A stretch of DNA of 64,000 nt from JAIPAN01 sp040403555 (GTDB taxonomy: Bacteria > Bacteroidota > Bacteroidia > Sphingobacteriales > Sphingobacteriaceae). The translations under genes were made by a program, and so were the position numbers. Positions 18,033-26,718 of this stretch are shown here, piece by piece. The stretch lies in assembly GCA_040403555.1 (NCBI GenBank), contig JBBAKN010000001.1:372001-436000 (forward strand). Reading direction: 5' to 3'. Position 1 is the stretch's first letter. Each line of letters begins with the position of its first letter. Below the pieces are notes generated by a model. The model was given only the letters and a program-made list of their open reading frames with translations. It ran no database searches and was not told the DNA's origin.

Positions 18033-19087
18033 CAATTCCTAGAGGTCTATGGGAATTTTACAATCTTCCCGCAGAGGGCTGGAAAATAGAACCCGTCGGT
18101 TCTGGGCACATTAACGATACCTATATTGCCAAGGGAGCCCAGCAAAGCTGGATTGTACAAAAACTTAACCATCGGGTTTTTACCCAACCTGAGGCCATTG
18201 AACAAAATATTCAACTCTGCCAAGCCTATCTAGAGAATAAAGACCCCAATTATCTTTTTTTAGCACCAATTACCAATCAAAAAGGAGTTTATACCACTAT
18301 AATAGCCAATTCTTATTGGCGAATTTTTCCTTTCATAAGCGAAGGAATAGCCTTTAATACCCTTAGCGACCCCAAACAAGCTTACCAGGCAGCCAAAAAA
18401 TTCGGGGAATTGAGTAGACTTTTGGATGGCATTTCTTTAGACAATTTCAAAGAAACCATTCCTGCTTTTCACGATTTAAGCCTACGCTTTAAGCAATTTG
18501 AGCAGGCTTTAACCAAAGCTCCCGAACAGCTAAAAGAAGCCGCAGCTGAAGCTATTGCCTTAGCAGCAGCAAATCGAGAAATTGCGGAGACTTTTGAGAA
18601 TCTAAAAAAAACATTGCCCCTTCGGGTACAACACCACGACACCAAAATAAGCAATGTACTTTTACAGCATGAAAGCTATGCCGGCGTTTGCATAATTGAT
18701 TTAGATACACTAATGCCCGGCTACTTTCTCTCGGATCTGGGCGATATGATGCGCACCTACCTCTGCGCTTACGATGAAAATGAAGCTGATTTAGAAAAAA
18801 TTACAGTTCGTGAAGAATATTTTAAGGCCATGATTAGTGGCTACCTTTCTGAAATGGCCGAGGTATTAAGCCCCGAAGAGAAAGCGACTATTTTATTTGC
18901 AGGAAAGTTCATTTTATACATGCAAGCACTGCGTTTTTTAAGCGATTTTTTACAAGGAAGCATCTATTACCCCATCTCGTATCCCGAGCAAAATTTAATT
19001 CGCAGTTTGAATCAATTTCAATTACTAAAAAGCATTATAGAAAAGGAAAAAAAAATAGAACAAATTATTCGCGAATGCTTAACTTAA
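18023..19087 (+). CDS. APH-family phosphotransferase, probable sugar kinase
   Basis: A 354-residue kinase of the aminoglycoside phosphotransferase/choline kinase fold, similar in layout to N-acetylhexosamine 1-kinase (NahK). Early GSGHINDTYIA is the nucleotide loop and WIVQKLN holds the ATP-binding Lys. The catalytic loop LRVQHHDTKISNVLL has the Asp and Asn of Brenner's motif, and CIIDLDTLMPG carries the metal-binding Asp. Fusion-like overlap with the nucleotidyltransferase gene argues for a sugar-activation pathway rather than antibiotic resistance. Hexosamine specificity is inferred from context. Confidence 0.8.
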   Translation: MEIAIPRGLWEFYNLPAEGWKIEPVGSGHINDTYIAKGAQQSWIVQKLNHRVFTQPEAIEQNIQLCQAYLENKDPNYLFLAPITNQKGVYTTIIANSYWRIFPFISEGIAFNTLSDPKQAYQAAKKFGELSRLLDGISLDNFKETIPAFHDLSLRFKQFEQALTKAPEQLKEAAAEAIALAAANREIAETFENLKKTLPLRVQHHDTKISNVLLQHESYAGVCIIDLDTLMPGYFLSDLGDMMRTYLCAYDENEADLEKITVREEYFKAMISGYLSEMAEVLSPEEKATILFAGKFILYMQALRFLSDFLQGSIYYPISYPEQNLIRSLNQFQLLKSIIEKEKKIEQIIRECLT

Positions 19088-19108
19088 ACCTACATTTTGA
19101 TCAAACAC

Positions 19109-21517
19109 ATGTTTAAACGTAAATTTTTAATCCTTTGCATGCCATTCCTTGCGGGCAGCATTAGCCTATCGGCACAAACCGGCACCTTAAGCAGCCAATT
19201 AGGTAAACTACAAAGTGCCACGCAAACGGCACAAGGTTTATTAATTAGAGCCGAAAATGGTCAGGTATTTTTATCGGCATATCAGCCTACTATTATTCGT
19301 TTACGAGCAGTAAACCAAACCTTTAAACCCGATAGCTCCCTAGCTGTTATTCGTAACGTAGGTGCAGGCTTTACAAAATTAATTGAGTCGAATACCGAAA
19401 TTTTGGTAAATACCGATTCGATACAAGTACGCATCTCTAAAAGCCCGGTTCGTTTTTCATTTTATAATATTAAAACGGGCGCCTTTTTAAGTGGCGATGA
19501 TGAGCGCATTGGCCTTTCATGGAATGGCACCCAAGTTAGTAGCTACCGCAAACTTTTACCCAACGAACGTTTTATTGGCTTGGGTGAGAAAACAGGAAAT
19601 TTAGACCGTAGAGGTAGCACTTATGTAAACTGGAACAGCGATGTACCAGCATATGCCTTAAATGCAGATCCGCTTTACAAAACTATTCCTTTTTACATCG
19701 GAATACACGATAAGGCCACATACGGCATCTTTTTCGACAATACCCATAAAAGTTTTTTCAATTTTGGCGCTTCTACCGATGATAATATGAGCTATTTTGG
19801 TGCAGAGGGTGGTGAACTCAATTATTACTTCTTCGGGGCTAGCTCTGTAGGTAAACTTATTGAAGATTACACGTGGCTAACGGGCCGTATGAGCATGCCT
19901 CCGCTTTGGAGTTTGGGCTACCAGCAATGCCGTTGGAGCTATAAACCCGATACTCAGGTATTGGAAATTGCTAAAACCTTTCGTGATAAAAAGATACCTG
20001 CCGATGCCATTTATCTAGACATCGATTATATGGATACCTATAAAATTTTCACGTGGAGCCCGAAAAACTTCCCAAATCCTAAAAATACCATAGACCAATT
20101 AAAAGGCATGGGCTTTCATGTGGTAACCATTGTTGATCCCGGCATTAAAGTGGAAAAGGGCTATAAACAATATGACGAGGGTGTACAAAAAGGTTATTTT
20201 GCCACCTACCCCAACGGCGAATTTTACACCGGAACCGTTTGGCCTGGCCCTTGCCACTTCCCCGATTTTTACCGACCAGAGGTACGTAACTGGTGGGGGA
20301 AATCGTTTAGCGCCCTAACTGAAAAAGGAATTGATGGTTTTTGGAACGATATGAATGAGCCATCGGCATGGGGACAAAACATCCCAGAATTAATCCAGTT
20401 TGGTACCAAAGGAAAACAAATGACCTTGCGTGAAGCACGGAATGGCTATGGCTTACAAATGTCGAGAGCTACCTATGAAGGCACGCAAGATATTTTAGGC
20501 CGTCGAGCTTTTGTACTTACCCGAGCGGCCTATGCAGGTATTCAGCGTTATTCAGCCGTTTGGACGGGAGATAATGCTTCGAGCGATGCACACATGCTTT
20601 TGGGACAGCGTTTGGTAAATAGTTTAGGTTTAAGTGGTGTGTCGTATACTGGCGTTGATATTGGTGGCTTTATTGGAAACCCATCAGCAGAATTAATGAT
20701 GCGTTGGAATTCATTAGGGGTTTACACGCCTATGTTCCGCAACCATTCCGAAATTAATGCCCCCATGAGAGAGCCTTGGCGCTTTGGCCCCGAAGCCGAA
20801 GCCGTAATGCGCAAAGATATTGAGCAACGCTACCGTTTGTTGCCTTACATTTATTCTTCTTTTTACAAGAGTACCCAAAGCGGTTTACCAGTGGCACGAA
20901 GTTTAGCCATTGAATACACCACCGATGCGGAAGTGTATAAAGAAGCTTTCCAAAATGAGTTTTTATTTGGCGATAATATATTGGTTGCCCCCGTTGAAAG
21001 CAACAAAACAAGCACTTCGGTATACTTACCTGCAGGCGACTGGTATCGCTTAAGCAGCGATGTGAGCTATGCCGGAAACAGCACCATTGAGGCAGCTGCT
21101 CCCCTAAATGATTTACCGGTATTTGTAAAAGCAGGAGGCATTATACCGATGCAAGCTGTGGTACAAAATACGTCGGAAAAAGGCGATGGAATTTTAAGTA
21201 TACACATCTGGAATGGCAAAAAAGGTAGTAGCTATGTGTATTATGAAGACGATGGCAGCTCTTTTGATAACGAGAAAGGGAACTATTATAAACGCAACAT
21301 CAGCTTTGCACCTGTCCAAAAGCAAGTAAGCCTTAGCATGGTTCAGGGCAGTTTTAACTCACGCTTTACTCAATTAAACATGGTTTTGCATGGTTTTGAT
21401 AACAAAGTAAAAAACTTGGTTATGAACGGAAAACGAGTGGCACTCAAGCGTGCAACTGATGGCACTGCTTCTGCCAGCATAGCCAATCTAGCTAATAGCA
21501 TCAGCATTAGTTATTAA
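19109..21517 (+). CDS. GH31 family alpha-glucosidase (secreted)
   Basis: A retaining alpha-glycosidase of 802 residues with a signal peptide (cleavage after SISLSAQ), probably periplasmic or surface exposed. An N-terminal beta-sandwich precedes the (beta/alpha)8 barrel. The nucleophile is Asp414 in DGFWNDMNEPSAWG and the acid/base is Asp488 in WTGDNASS. The C-terminal part (SSYVYYEDDGSSFDNEKG) matches the DUF5110-type beta domain. I start at the ATG at 19109 rather than a TTG 12 bases upstream. It begins 21 bases after the kinase and is likely in the same operon; specificity may be alpha-glucoside, alpha-xyloside or another GH31 substrate. Confidence 0.92.
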   Translation: MFKRKFLILCMPFLAGSISLSAQTGTLSSQLGKLQSATQTAQGLLIRAENGQVFLSAYQPTIIRLRAVNQTFKPDSSLAVIRNVGAGFTKLIESNTEILVNTDSIQVRISKSPVRFSFYNIKTGAFLSGDDERIGLSWNGTQVSSYRKLLPNERFIGLGEKTGNLDRRGSTYVNWNSDVPAYALNADPLYKTIPFYIGIHDKATYGIFFDNTHKSFFNFGASTDDNMSYFGAEGGELNYYFFGASSVGKLIEDYTWLTGRMSMPPLWSLGYQQCRWSYKPDTQVLEIAKTFRDKKIPADAIYLDIDYMDTYKIFTWSPKNFPNPKNTIDQLKGMGFHVVTIVDPGIKVEKGYKQYDEGVQKGYFATYPNGEFYTGTVWPGPCHFPDFYRPEVRNWWGKSFSALTEKGIDGFWNDMNEPSAWGQNIPELIQFGTKGKQMTLREARNGYGLQMSRATYEGTQDILGRRAFVLTRAAYAGIQRYSAVWTGDNASSDAHMLLGQRLVNSLGLSGVSYTGVDIGGFIGNPSAELMMRWNSLGVYTPMFRNHSEINAPMREPWRFGPEAEAVMRKDIEQRYRLLPYIYSSFYKSTQSGLPVARSLAIEYTTDAEVYKEAFQNEFLFGDNILVAPVESNKTSTSVYLPAGDWYRLSSDVSYAGNSTIEAAAPLNDLPVFVKAGGIIPMQAVVQNTSEKGDGILSIHIWNGKKGSSYVYYEDDGSSFDNEKGNYYKRNISFAPVQKQVSLSMVQGSFNSRFTQLNMVLHGFDNKVKNLVMNGKRVALKRATDGTASASIANLANSISISY

Positions 21518-21536
21518 ACAAACATACATATGCATT

Positions 21537-21571
21537 AAAAAAGCCCTCCCGAAATTCGGGAGGGCTTTTTT
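21537..21571. terminator. bidirectional terminator between GH31 gene and dnaK
   Basis: A GCCCTCCCGAA stem and its complement, flanked by A6 and T6, between two convergent genes. Confidence 0.92.
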
Positions 21572-21592
21572 GTATAAGAAAATCAATACGAC

Positions 21593-23497
21593 TTATTTTT
21601 TATCGTCGTCTTTCACTTCTTCAAAATCTACATCCGTTACTTGGTCGCTGTTATCAGCCGGACCTTCAGATGGAGCGCCTTGGGCACCTGCTTCTTGCGT
21701 AGCTTTGTACATTTCTTCTGAAGCGGCATTCCATGCTTCTTGCAATTCAGTTTGTGCAGTTTCCATATCTTCGAAGTTTTTAGCAGCAAAGGCATCTTGT
21801 AGTTTTTTTAAACCGGTTTCAATAGGCGTTTTGTTATCTGCAGAGATTTTATCACCGTACTCTTTCAATTGCTTTTCGGTAGAGAAAATTAAAGCATCGG
21901 CTGCATTTAATTTATCTACTTCTTCTTTTGCTTTTTTATCTGATTCGGCATTTGCTTCGGCTTCATCTTTCATTTTCTTAATTTCTTCATCAGTTAAACC
22001 AGAAGAAGCTTCGATACGGATTTTTTGCTCTTTACCAGTGGCTTTATCTTGTGCACTTACGTGTAAAATACCGTTGGCATCAATATCAAAAGTCACTTCA
22101 ATTTGCGGAATTCCACGTGGTGAAGGTGGCAATCCATCCAAGTGAAAACGTCCAATGGTACGGTTTTGATTGGCCATAGGGCGCTCACCTTGTAAAATAT
22201 GTATTTCTACGGATGGTTGATTGTCTGATGCGGTAGAGAATGTTTCCGATTTTTTAGTTGGAATGGTGGTGTTCGACTCAATTAATCGGGTCATTACACT
22301 TCCCATAGTTTCAATACCTAAAGAAAGTGGCGTAACATCTAACAACAATACATCTTTCACTTCTCCAGTTAATACACCACCTTGTATAGCGGCACCAATG
22401 GCTACAACCTCATCGGGGTTTACGCCTTTTGAAGGCTCTTTTCCGAAGAAAGCTTTTACTGCTTCTTGAATAGCCGGAATACGGGTAGAACCACCTACTA
22501 AGATAATTTCATCAATATCGCTGGTTTTTAAGCCGGCATTTTTTAAGGCTGATTTACATGGATCGATGGTACGTTTAATTAAACTTTCAGCCAATTGCTC
22601 AAATTTTGCACGGCTTAGGGTACGCACCAAGTGTTTCGGTCCACTTTGGTCGGCAGTAATGTATGGTAAGTTAATTTCAGTTTGATTGCTGCTCGATAAT
22701 TCAATTTTTGCTTTTTCGGCAGCTTCTTTTAAACGTTGTAAAGCCATTGGATCTTGGTGTAGATCCATGCCATTTTCTGCTTTAAACTCTTGGGCTAGCC
22801 ATTCAATAATGATGTGATCAAAATCATCACCACCTAAATGGGTGTCGCCATCGGTAGCTTTTACTTCAAATACACCATCGCCTAGTTCCAATACAGAAAC
22901 GTCGTGGGTACCACCACCGCAATCGAACACAACGATTTTCATTTCCTTACCTGCTTTATCTAAACCATAGGCTAAGGCAGCGGCAGTAGGCTCGTTTATA
23001 ATACGTTTTACGGTTAAACCGGCAATCTCACCAGCTTCTTTGGTTGCTTGGCGTTGGGCATCGTTAAAATAGGCCGGAACGGTAATGACCGCTTCGGTAA
23101 CTTCTTGGCCTAAAAAGTCTTCTGCAGTTTTTTTCATTTTCTGCAAAATCATGGCCGATAATTCTTGAGGGGTATAATTACGTCCGTCTATTTCTACACG
23201 TGGCGTATTGTTATCGCCTTTTACTACCTTGTACGGTACACGGCTGGTTTCTTTTTTTACTTCATCAAAGCTATTGCCCATAAAGCGCTTAATAGATGAG
23301 ATGGTTTTTTCGGGATTGGTAATGGCTTGACGCTTAGCAGGATCGCCCACTTTACGTTCTCCATTTTCTACAAAGGCCACTACCGATGGGGTAGTACGTT
23401 TACCTTCGCTGTTGGCAATTACTACCGGCTCGTTACCTTCCATTACGGCAACACATGAGTTGGTAGTTCCTAAATCGATTCCAATAATTTTTGACAT
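21593..23497 (-). CDS. dnaK: DnaK, Hsp70 chaperone
   Basis: An ATP-dependent cytoplasmic chaperone of 634 residues, the usual length. The N-terminal ATPase domain begins KIIGIDLGTTNSCVAVMEG, with phosphate loops at VVFDCGGGTHDVSVLE and ILVGGSTRIPA. The GVLTGEVKDVLLLDVTPLSLG linker follows, then the substrate domain and a C-terminal helical lid ending in the acidic DVDFEEVKDDDKK, close to the EEVD-like tail of bacterial DnaK. dnaJ and grpE are not adjacent. The upstream region holds a perfect inverted repeat and an imperfect direct repeat that could be heat-shock control sites. Confidence 0.98.
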   Translation of the reverse strand: MSKIIGIDLGTTNSCVAVMEGNEPVVIANSEGKRTTPSVVAFVENGERKVGDPAKRQAITNPEKTISSIKRFMGNSFDEVKKETSRVPYKVVKGDNNTPRVEIDGRNYTPQELSAMILQKMKKTAEDFLGQEVTEAVITVPAYFNDAQRQATKEAGEIAGLTVKRIINEPTAAALAYGLDKAGKEMKIVVFDCGGGTHDVSVLELGDGVFEVKATDGDTHLGGDDFDHIIIEWLAQEFKAENGMDLHQDPMALQRLKEAAEKAKIELSSSNQTEINLPYITADQSGPKHLVRTLSRAKFEQLAESLIKRTIDPCKSALKNAGLKTSDIDEIILVGGSTRIPAIQEAVKAFFGKEPSKGVNPDEVVAIGAAIQGGVLTGEVKDVLLLDVTPLSLGIETMGSVMTRLIESNTTIPTKKSETFSTASDNQPSVEIHILQGERPMANQNRTIGRFHLDGLPPSPRGIPQIEVTFDIDANGILHVSAQDKATGKEQKIRIEASSGLTDEEIKKMKDEAEANAESDKKAKEEVDKLNAADALIFSTEKQLKEYGDKISADNKTPIETGLKKLQDAFAAKNFEDMETAQTELQEAWNAASEEMYKATQEAGAQGAPSEGPADNSDQVTDVDFEEVKDDDKK

Positions 23498-23516
23498 AAT
23501 TTTCTTTTCTTAATGT

Positions 23517-23535
23517 ATTCAATGATCTATTGAAT
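23517..23535. promoter_or_regulatory. perfect inverted repeat upstream of dnaK
   Basis: ATTCAAT, five bases, ATTGAAT, 19-37 bases before the dnaK start. It does not match CIRCE (TTAGCACTC-N9-GAGTGCTAA). It could be an operator or a leader hairpin. No canonical -7/-33 pair is visible around it. Confidence 0.45.
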
Positions 23536-23642
23536 TACTAGCCTAGTATCAAGCAACATGCCAAGCCTTAAAAGCCACCGAATTGGCAGAAATGGACTTT
23601 TTGAGGCAGAAAAAAGCCACCCCAATTATGACAGGATGGCAG

Positions 23643-23675
23643 AAAAAAAGCCCCGAAGGGTTGTTCGGGGCTTTT
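23643..23675 (-). terminator. terminator of the ribosomal superoperon (after rplQ)
   Basis: GCCCCGAA and TTCGGGGC form a stem with an 8-base loop (6 if the T-G pair is not counted); on the minus strand a T7 run follows. It lies 20 bases after the rplQ stop. Confidence 0.9.
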
Positions 23676-23695
23676 AATAAATATGTTTTTGCTTC

Positions 23696-24367
23696 TTAGA
23701 CAGCAGGATCTTCAGTAGCTTTTTCTTCTGAATCAGTTGCTGGTGCTTCTTCTGTAACTTCAGCTACTGGAGTTTCTGCAATTTCCTCTGCAATTGGCGT
23801 TTCATCAGCAACTACTTCTACTGGAGTTTCTACTACTTCCTCTGCAATTGATGCCTCTTCGGCTACTTCCTCTGCAACAGGGGCAGTTTCTACAACTTCT
23901 TGTGTGGCAACGGGAGCGGCCTCTACAGTTTTAGTTTTGCTTGTTGCAGCACCACCTCTACGGCTTTTCTTTTTAGCAGCACCCGCTTCGGCACCCTGGG
24001 TAAATGTTGTATTGTAATCAACCAACTCAATGATAGACATTTCTGCATTATCACCTAAACGGTTAGCCAATTTCAAAATACGGGTATAACCACCTGGGCG
24101 GGTAGCTACTTTTTCTGCTATTTCGCGGAATAAAATAGTAACCGCTTCTTTATCTTTTAAATAACTAAATACGGTACGACGTGAGTGTGTAGTATCGCTT
24201 TTAGATTTGGTAATTAAAGGTTCTACATATTGGCGTAACGCTTTTGCTTTAGCCAAGGTAGTGGTAATGCGCTTGTGTAAAATAAGCGAAGAGGCCATAT
24301 TGGCCAACATAGCCTTGCGATGGGTATCGGTGCGGCCTAAGTGATTTATTTTTTTTCCGTGTCTCAT
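23696..24367 (-). CDS. rplQ: 50S ribosomal protein L17 with long acidic tail
   Basis: L17 lines the polypeptide exit region of the 50S subunit. Residues 1 to about 130 are the conserved core (MRHGKKINHLGRTDTHRKAML at the start, NRLGDNAEMSIIELV near its end). A basic patch (KKKSRRGG) and an Ala/Glu/Val/Pro-rich tail of about 80 residues follow, making 223 residues against about 120-130 in Proteobacteria. The tail is built of loosely repeated EEV/AETPVAEV units and is probably disordered; such extensions occur in Bacteroidota L17. It is the last gene of the superoperon. Confidence 0.97.
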   Translation of the reverse strand: MRHGKKINHLGRTDTHRKAMLANMASSLILHKRITTTLAKAKALRQYVEPLITKSKSDTTHSRRTVFSYLKDKEAVTILFREIAEKVATRPGGYTRILKLANRLGDNAEMSIIELVDYNTTFTQGAEAGAAKKKSRRGGAATSKTKTVEAAPVATQEVVETAPVAEEVAEEASIAEEVVETPVEVVADETPIAEEIAETPVAEVTEEAPATDSEEKATEDPAV

Positions 24368-24439
24368 TGTTCTTCGTTTTTCGTGATCGTACCGTCTCTT
24401 TTGAGGGAATTACGAACACGTCGCTTATAAATTGTTGTA

Positions 24440-25432
24440 TTATTCTTCGTCTAGTTTAAATTTAGACAGGTTCATACCGAATGATAAGCCTTTAGATTTA
24501 ACTAAGTCTTGAATTTCGGTTAATGATTTTTTACCAAAGTTTCTGAATTTAAGCATATCCGCTACGTCGTATGATACTAACTCGGCAAGAGAACGAATAT
24601 CCGCCGCTTTAAGGCAGTTTAGGGCACGTACGGATAAATCTAGGTCTACCAATTCAGTTTTCAAGATTTTACGCATGTGTAAAATTTCTTCGTCAACTTC
24701 TTTGGTTTCTTCTTTTGCTTGAGACTCTAACATGATGTTCTCATCAGAGAATAACATGAAATGGTGAATCAAAATTTTAGCTGCTTCTTTCAATGCTTCT
24801 TCCGGATGGATAGAACCATCGGTAGAAATATCTAATACCAATTTCTCGTAGTCAGTTTTTTGTTCTACACGAAAGTTTTCGATGGTATATTTAACGTTTT
24901 TGATAGGGGTATAAATAGAGTCGATAGCAATTACACCCACTAATGCGTCGGCATTTTTGTTTTCTTCTGCAGAGATATATCCACGACCTTTATTAACGGT
25001 TAACTCAATTTCTAAAGTAACCGCTGATTCCATATTGCAAACCACTAAATCGGGGTTTAATACGGTAAAGTTATTTGAAAATTTAGTGATATCGCCGGCT
25101 TTAAATTGATCTTGGCCATTTATTATTACAAATATTTTTTCTGAATCACCAGAATCGCCAGTTTTGCTGAAACGCACTTGTTTCAAGTTTAAAATGATCT
25201 CAGTTACATCTTCTACTACACCTTTAATGGTAGAAAACTCGTGAGATACACCAGAGAAACGTACAGAAGTAATTGCGTATCCTTCTAATGAAGAAAGCAA
25301 AATTCTGCGTAAAGCATTACCAATGGTAACACCGAAACCAGGTTCTAGGGGACGAAATTCAAACGTACCATCGAAATCTGTTGATTTCTGCATAATTACC
25401 TTATCTGGTTTTTGAAATGCTAATATTGCCAT
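24440..25432 (-). CDS. rpoA: RNA polymerase alpha subunit
   Basis: A 330-residue subunit that nucleates RNA polymerase assembly. The N-terminal domain includes FEFRPLEPGFGVTIGNALRRILLSSLEG. The C-terminal domain contains the DNA- and activator-binding helices (ELVDLDLSVRALNCLKAADI, LKFRNFGKKSLTEIQDLV). I start at MAILAFQKPD (25432), because the 14 codons upstream are not conserved. Its position between rpsD and rplQ is the standard alpha operon. Confidence 0.98.
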   Translation of the reverse strand: MAILAFQKPDKVIMQKSTDFDGTFEFRPLEPGFGVTIGNALRRILLSSLEGYAITSVRFSGVSHEFSTIKGVVEDVTEIILNLKQVRFSKTGDSGDSEKIFVIINGQDQFKAGDITKFSNNFTVLNPDLVVCNMESAVTLEIELTVNKGRGYISAEENKNADALVGVIAIDSIYTPIKNVKYTIENFRVEQKTDYEKLVLDISTDGSIHPEEALKEAAKILIHHFMLFSDENIMLESQAKEETKEVDEEILHMRKILKTELVDLDLSVRALNCLKAADIRSLAELVSYDVADMLKFRNFGKKSLTEIQDLVKSKGLSFGMNLSKFKLDEE

Positions 25433-25504
25433 TATATCGTTTAATTTAAATGTTAGTTTAACATAAATGAACAATCCTGAGCATAAAAACTCAGGATGAT
25501 CAGC

Positions 25505-26113
25505 TTATTTAGAGTATAATTCGACGATTAAGTTTTCCTTAATATTTTCTGGAATTTCGTCGCGGTTAGGAAAGTTTAAAAACTTACCTGTAAGGTTTTT
25601 TGCATCCCATTCTAACCAACTGAATTTGTTGATGGTACGACCAGCTACCGATTGAGTAATAGCTTCTAAAGTTTGTGAACGCTCACGAACAGCTACTACA
25701 TCACCAGAACGTACGCTGTACGATGCAATGTTTACCACTTCGCCATTTACGGTAATGTGTTTGTGGCAAACCAATTGGCGGGCTGCAGAGCGGGTTGGAG
25801 CAATGCCTAAACGATAAACTACGTTATCTAAACGAGCTTCTAAGAATTTCAATAAGTTCTCACCCGTAATACCATCTTTTGAAGATGCTTTGTGGAACAA
25901 GTTTTCGAACTGACGTTCTAGAACTCCGTACGTGTATTTAACTTTTTGTTTTTCTTGTAGCTGAACTGCGTATTCAGATTGTTTACCTCTACGCTTGTTT
26001 GGTCCGTGCATACCAGGACCATAATTTTTTCTTTCTAGTGCCTTATCAGGGCCAAAAATTGGCTCTCTGAATCTACGGGCGATTTTGGACTTAGGTCCGG
26101 TGTATCTTGCCAT
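25505..26113 (-). CDS. rpsD: 30S ribosomal protein S4
   Basis: A primary 16S rRNA binding protein that initiates 30S body assembly; 202 residues. It opens MARYTGPKSKIARRFREP and has the S4 RNA-binding domain at LEARLDNVVYRLGIAPTRSAARQLVCHKHITVNG. No zinc-binding cysteine cluster is present, so it is the C-minus type. It lies between rpsK and rpoA. S4 is the alpha-operon autoregulator in E. coli; whether that holds here is unknown. Confidence 0.98.
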   Translation of the reverse strand: MARYTGPKSKIARRFREPIFGPDKALERKNYGPGMHGPNKRRGKQSEYAVQLQEKQKVKYTYGVLERQFENLFHKASSKDGITGENLLKFLEARLDNVVYRLGIAPTRSAARQLVCHKHITVNGEVVNIASYSVRSGDVVAVRERSQTLEAITQSVAGRTINKFSWLEWDAKNLTGKFLNFPNRDEIPENIKENLIVELYSK

Positions 26114-26179
26114 GTTTGTGTGTTTTAAAGTATCGTTCCCGCTATACGGGACGAATCTTAGCTTTAAAAAATTTGTTGA

Positions 26180-26569
26180 TTAAACTCTTCTACGTTTCGG
26201 AGGACGACAGCCATTGTGTGGCATCGGGGTGATATCTTTAATACATAAGACATCAATTCCTACTGTTTGTAATGTACGGATAGCTGATTCGCGACCAGAA
26301 CCCGGACCTTTTACAAATACTTCTACTTTACGCAAGCCTAAATCGTGGGCTACTTTACCGCAATCGGAAGCAGCTTGACCGGCAGCATAAGGGGTATTCT
26401 TTTTAGAACCTTTGAAACCCATTTTACCAGCAGATGACCAAGAGATAGTTTGGCCCTGGTTGTTGGTAAGGGTTACAATAATATTGTTAAAAGTAGCATT
26501 GATGTGTGCCTGACCAACAGGCTCGATAACAACAATACGTTTTTTGGTTACTTTTTTAGTTTTTGCCAT
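26180..26569 (-). CDS. rpsK: 30S ribosomal protein S11
   Basis: A platform protein of the 30S subunit near the mRNA exit; 129 residues. Diagnostic segments are HINATFNNIIVTLTNNQG, WSSAGKMGFKGSKKNTPYAA and the C-terminal TPMPHNGCRPPKRRRV. It is separated from rpsM by an unusually long spacer (149 bases) for this operon. Confidence 0.98.
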   Translation of the reverse strand: MAKTKKVTKKRIVVIEPVGQAHINATFNNIIVTLTNNQGQTISWSSAGKMGFKGSKKNTPYAAGQAASDCGKVAHDLGLRKVEVFVKGPGSGRESAIRTLQTVGIDVLCIKDITPMPHNGCRPPKRRRV

Positions 26570-26718
26570 GTTTTTTTTAGATTTTAGATAGGAGACTTGA
26601 GATAGTAGCTTGTTCTACCCCGGCACTCTTATGCTAATTTTTATCTTGTTATTCCAGATTTGAGCGGATTAAACGATATGTTTCCCATATCTACAATCCA
26701 AAAACTCGTATCTATCTA
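26570..26718. repeat. degenerate repeat-like spacer between rpsM and rpsK
   Basis: This 149-base spacer holds GA/T-rich, loosely repeated words on the plus strand (tagataggagacttgagatag, and on the other strand TAGATATGGG and GATAGATACGAG). It has no ORF and no terminator. It resembles low-information repeat debris rather than a normal ribosomal intercistronic gap. Confidence 0.4.

Noticed and set aside
18023..19087. Aminoglycoside resistance gene
   Set aside because: The APH fold is shared with sugar kinases; coupling to a nucleotidyltransferase in a sugar locus favours sugar activation.
23517..23535. CIRCE element or sigma-54 promoter at dnaK
   Set aside because: The repeat differs from CIRCE in sequence and spacer. 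TGGCATGTTGCT nearby lacks the sigma-54 GG-to-GC spacing.
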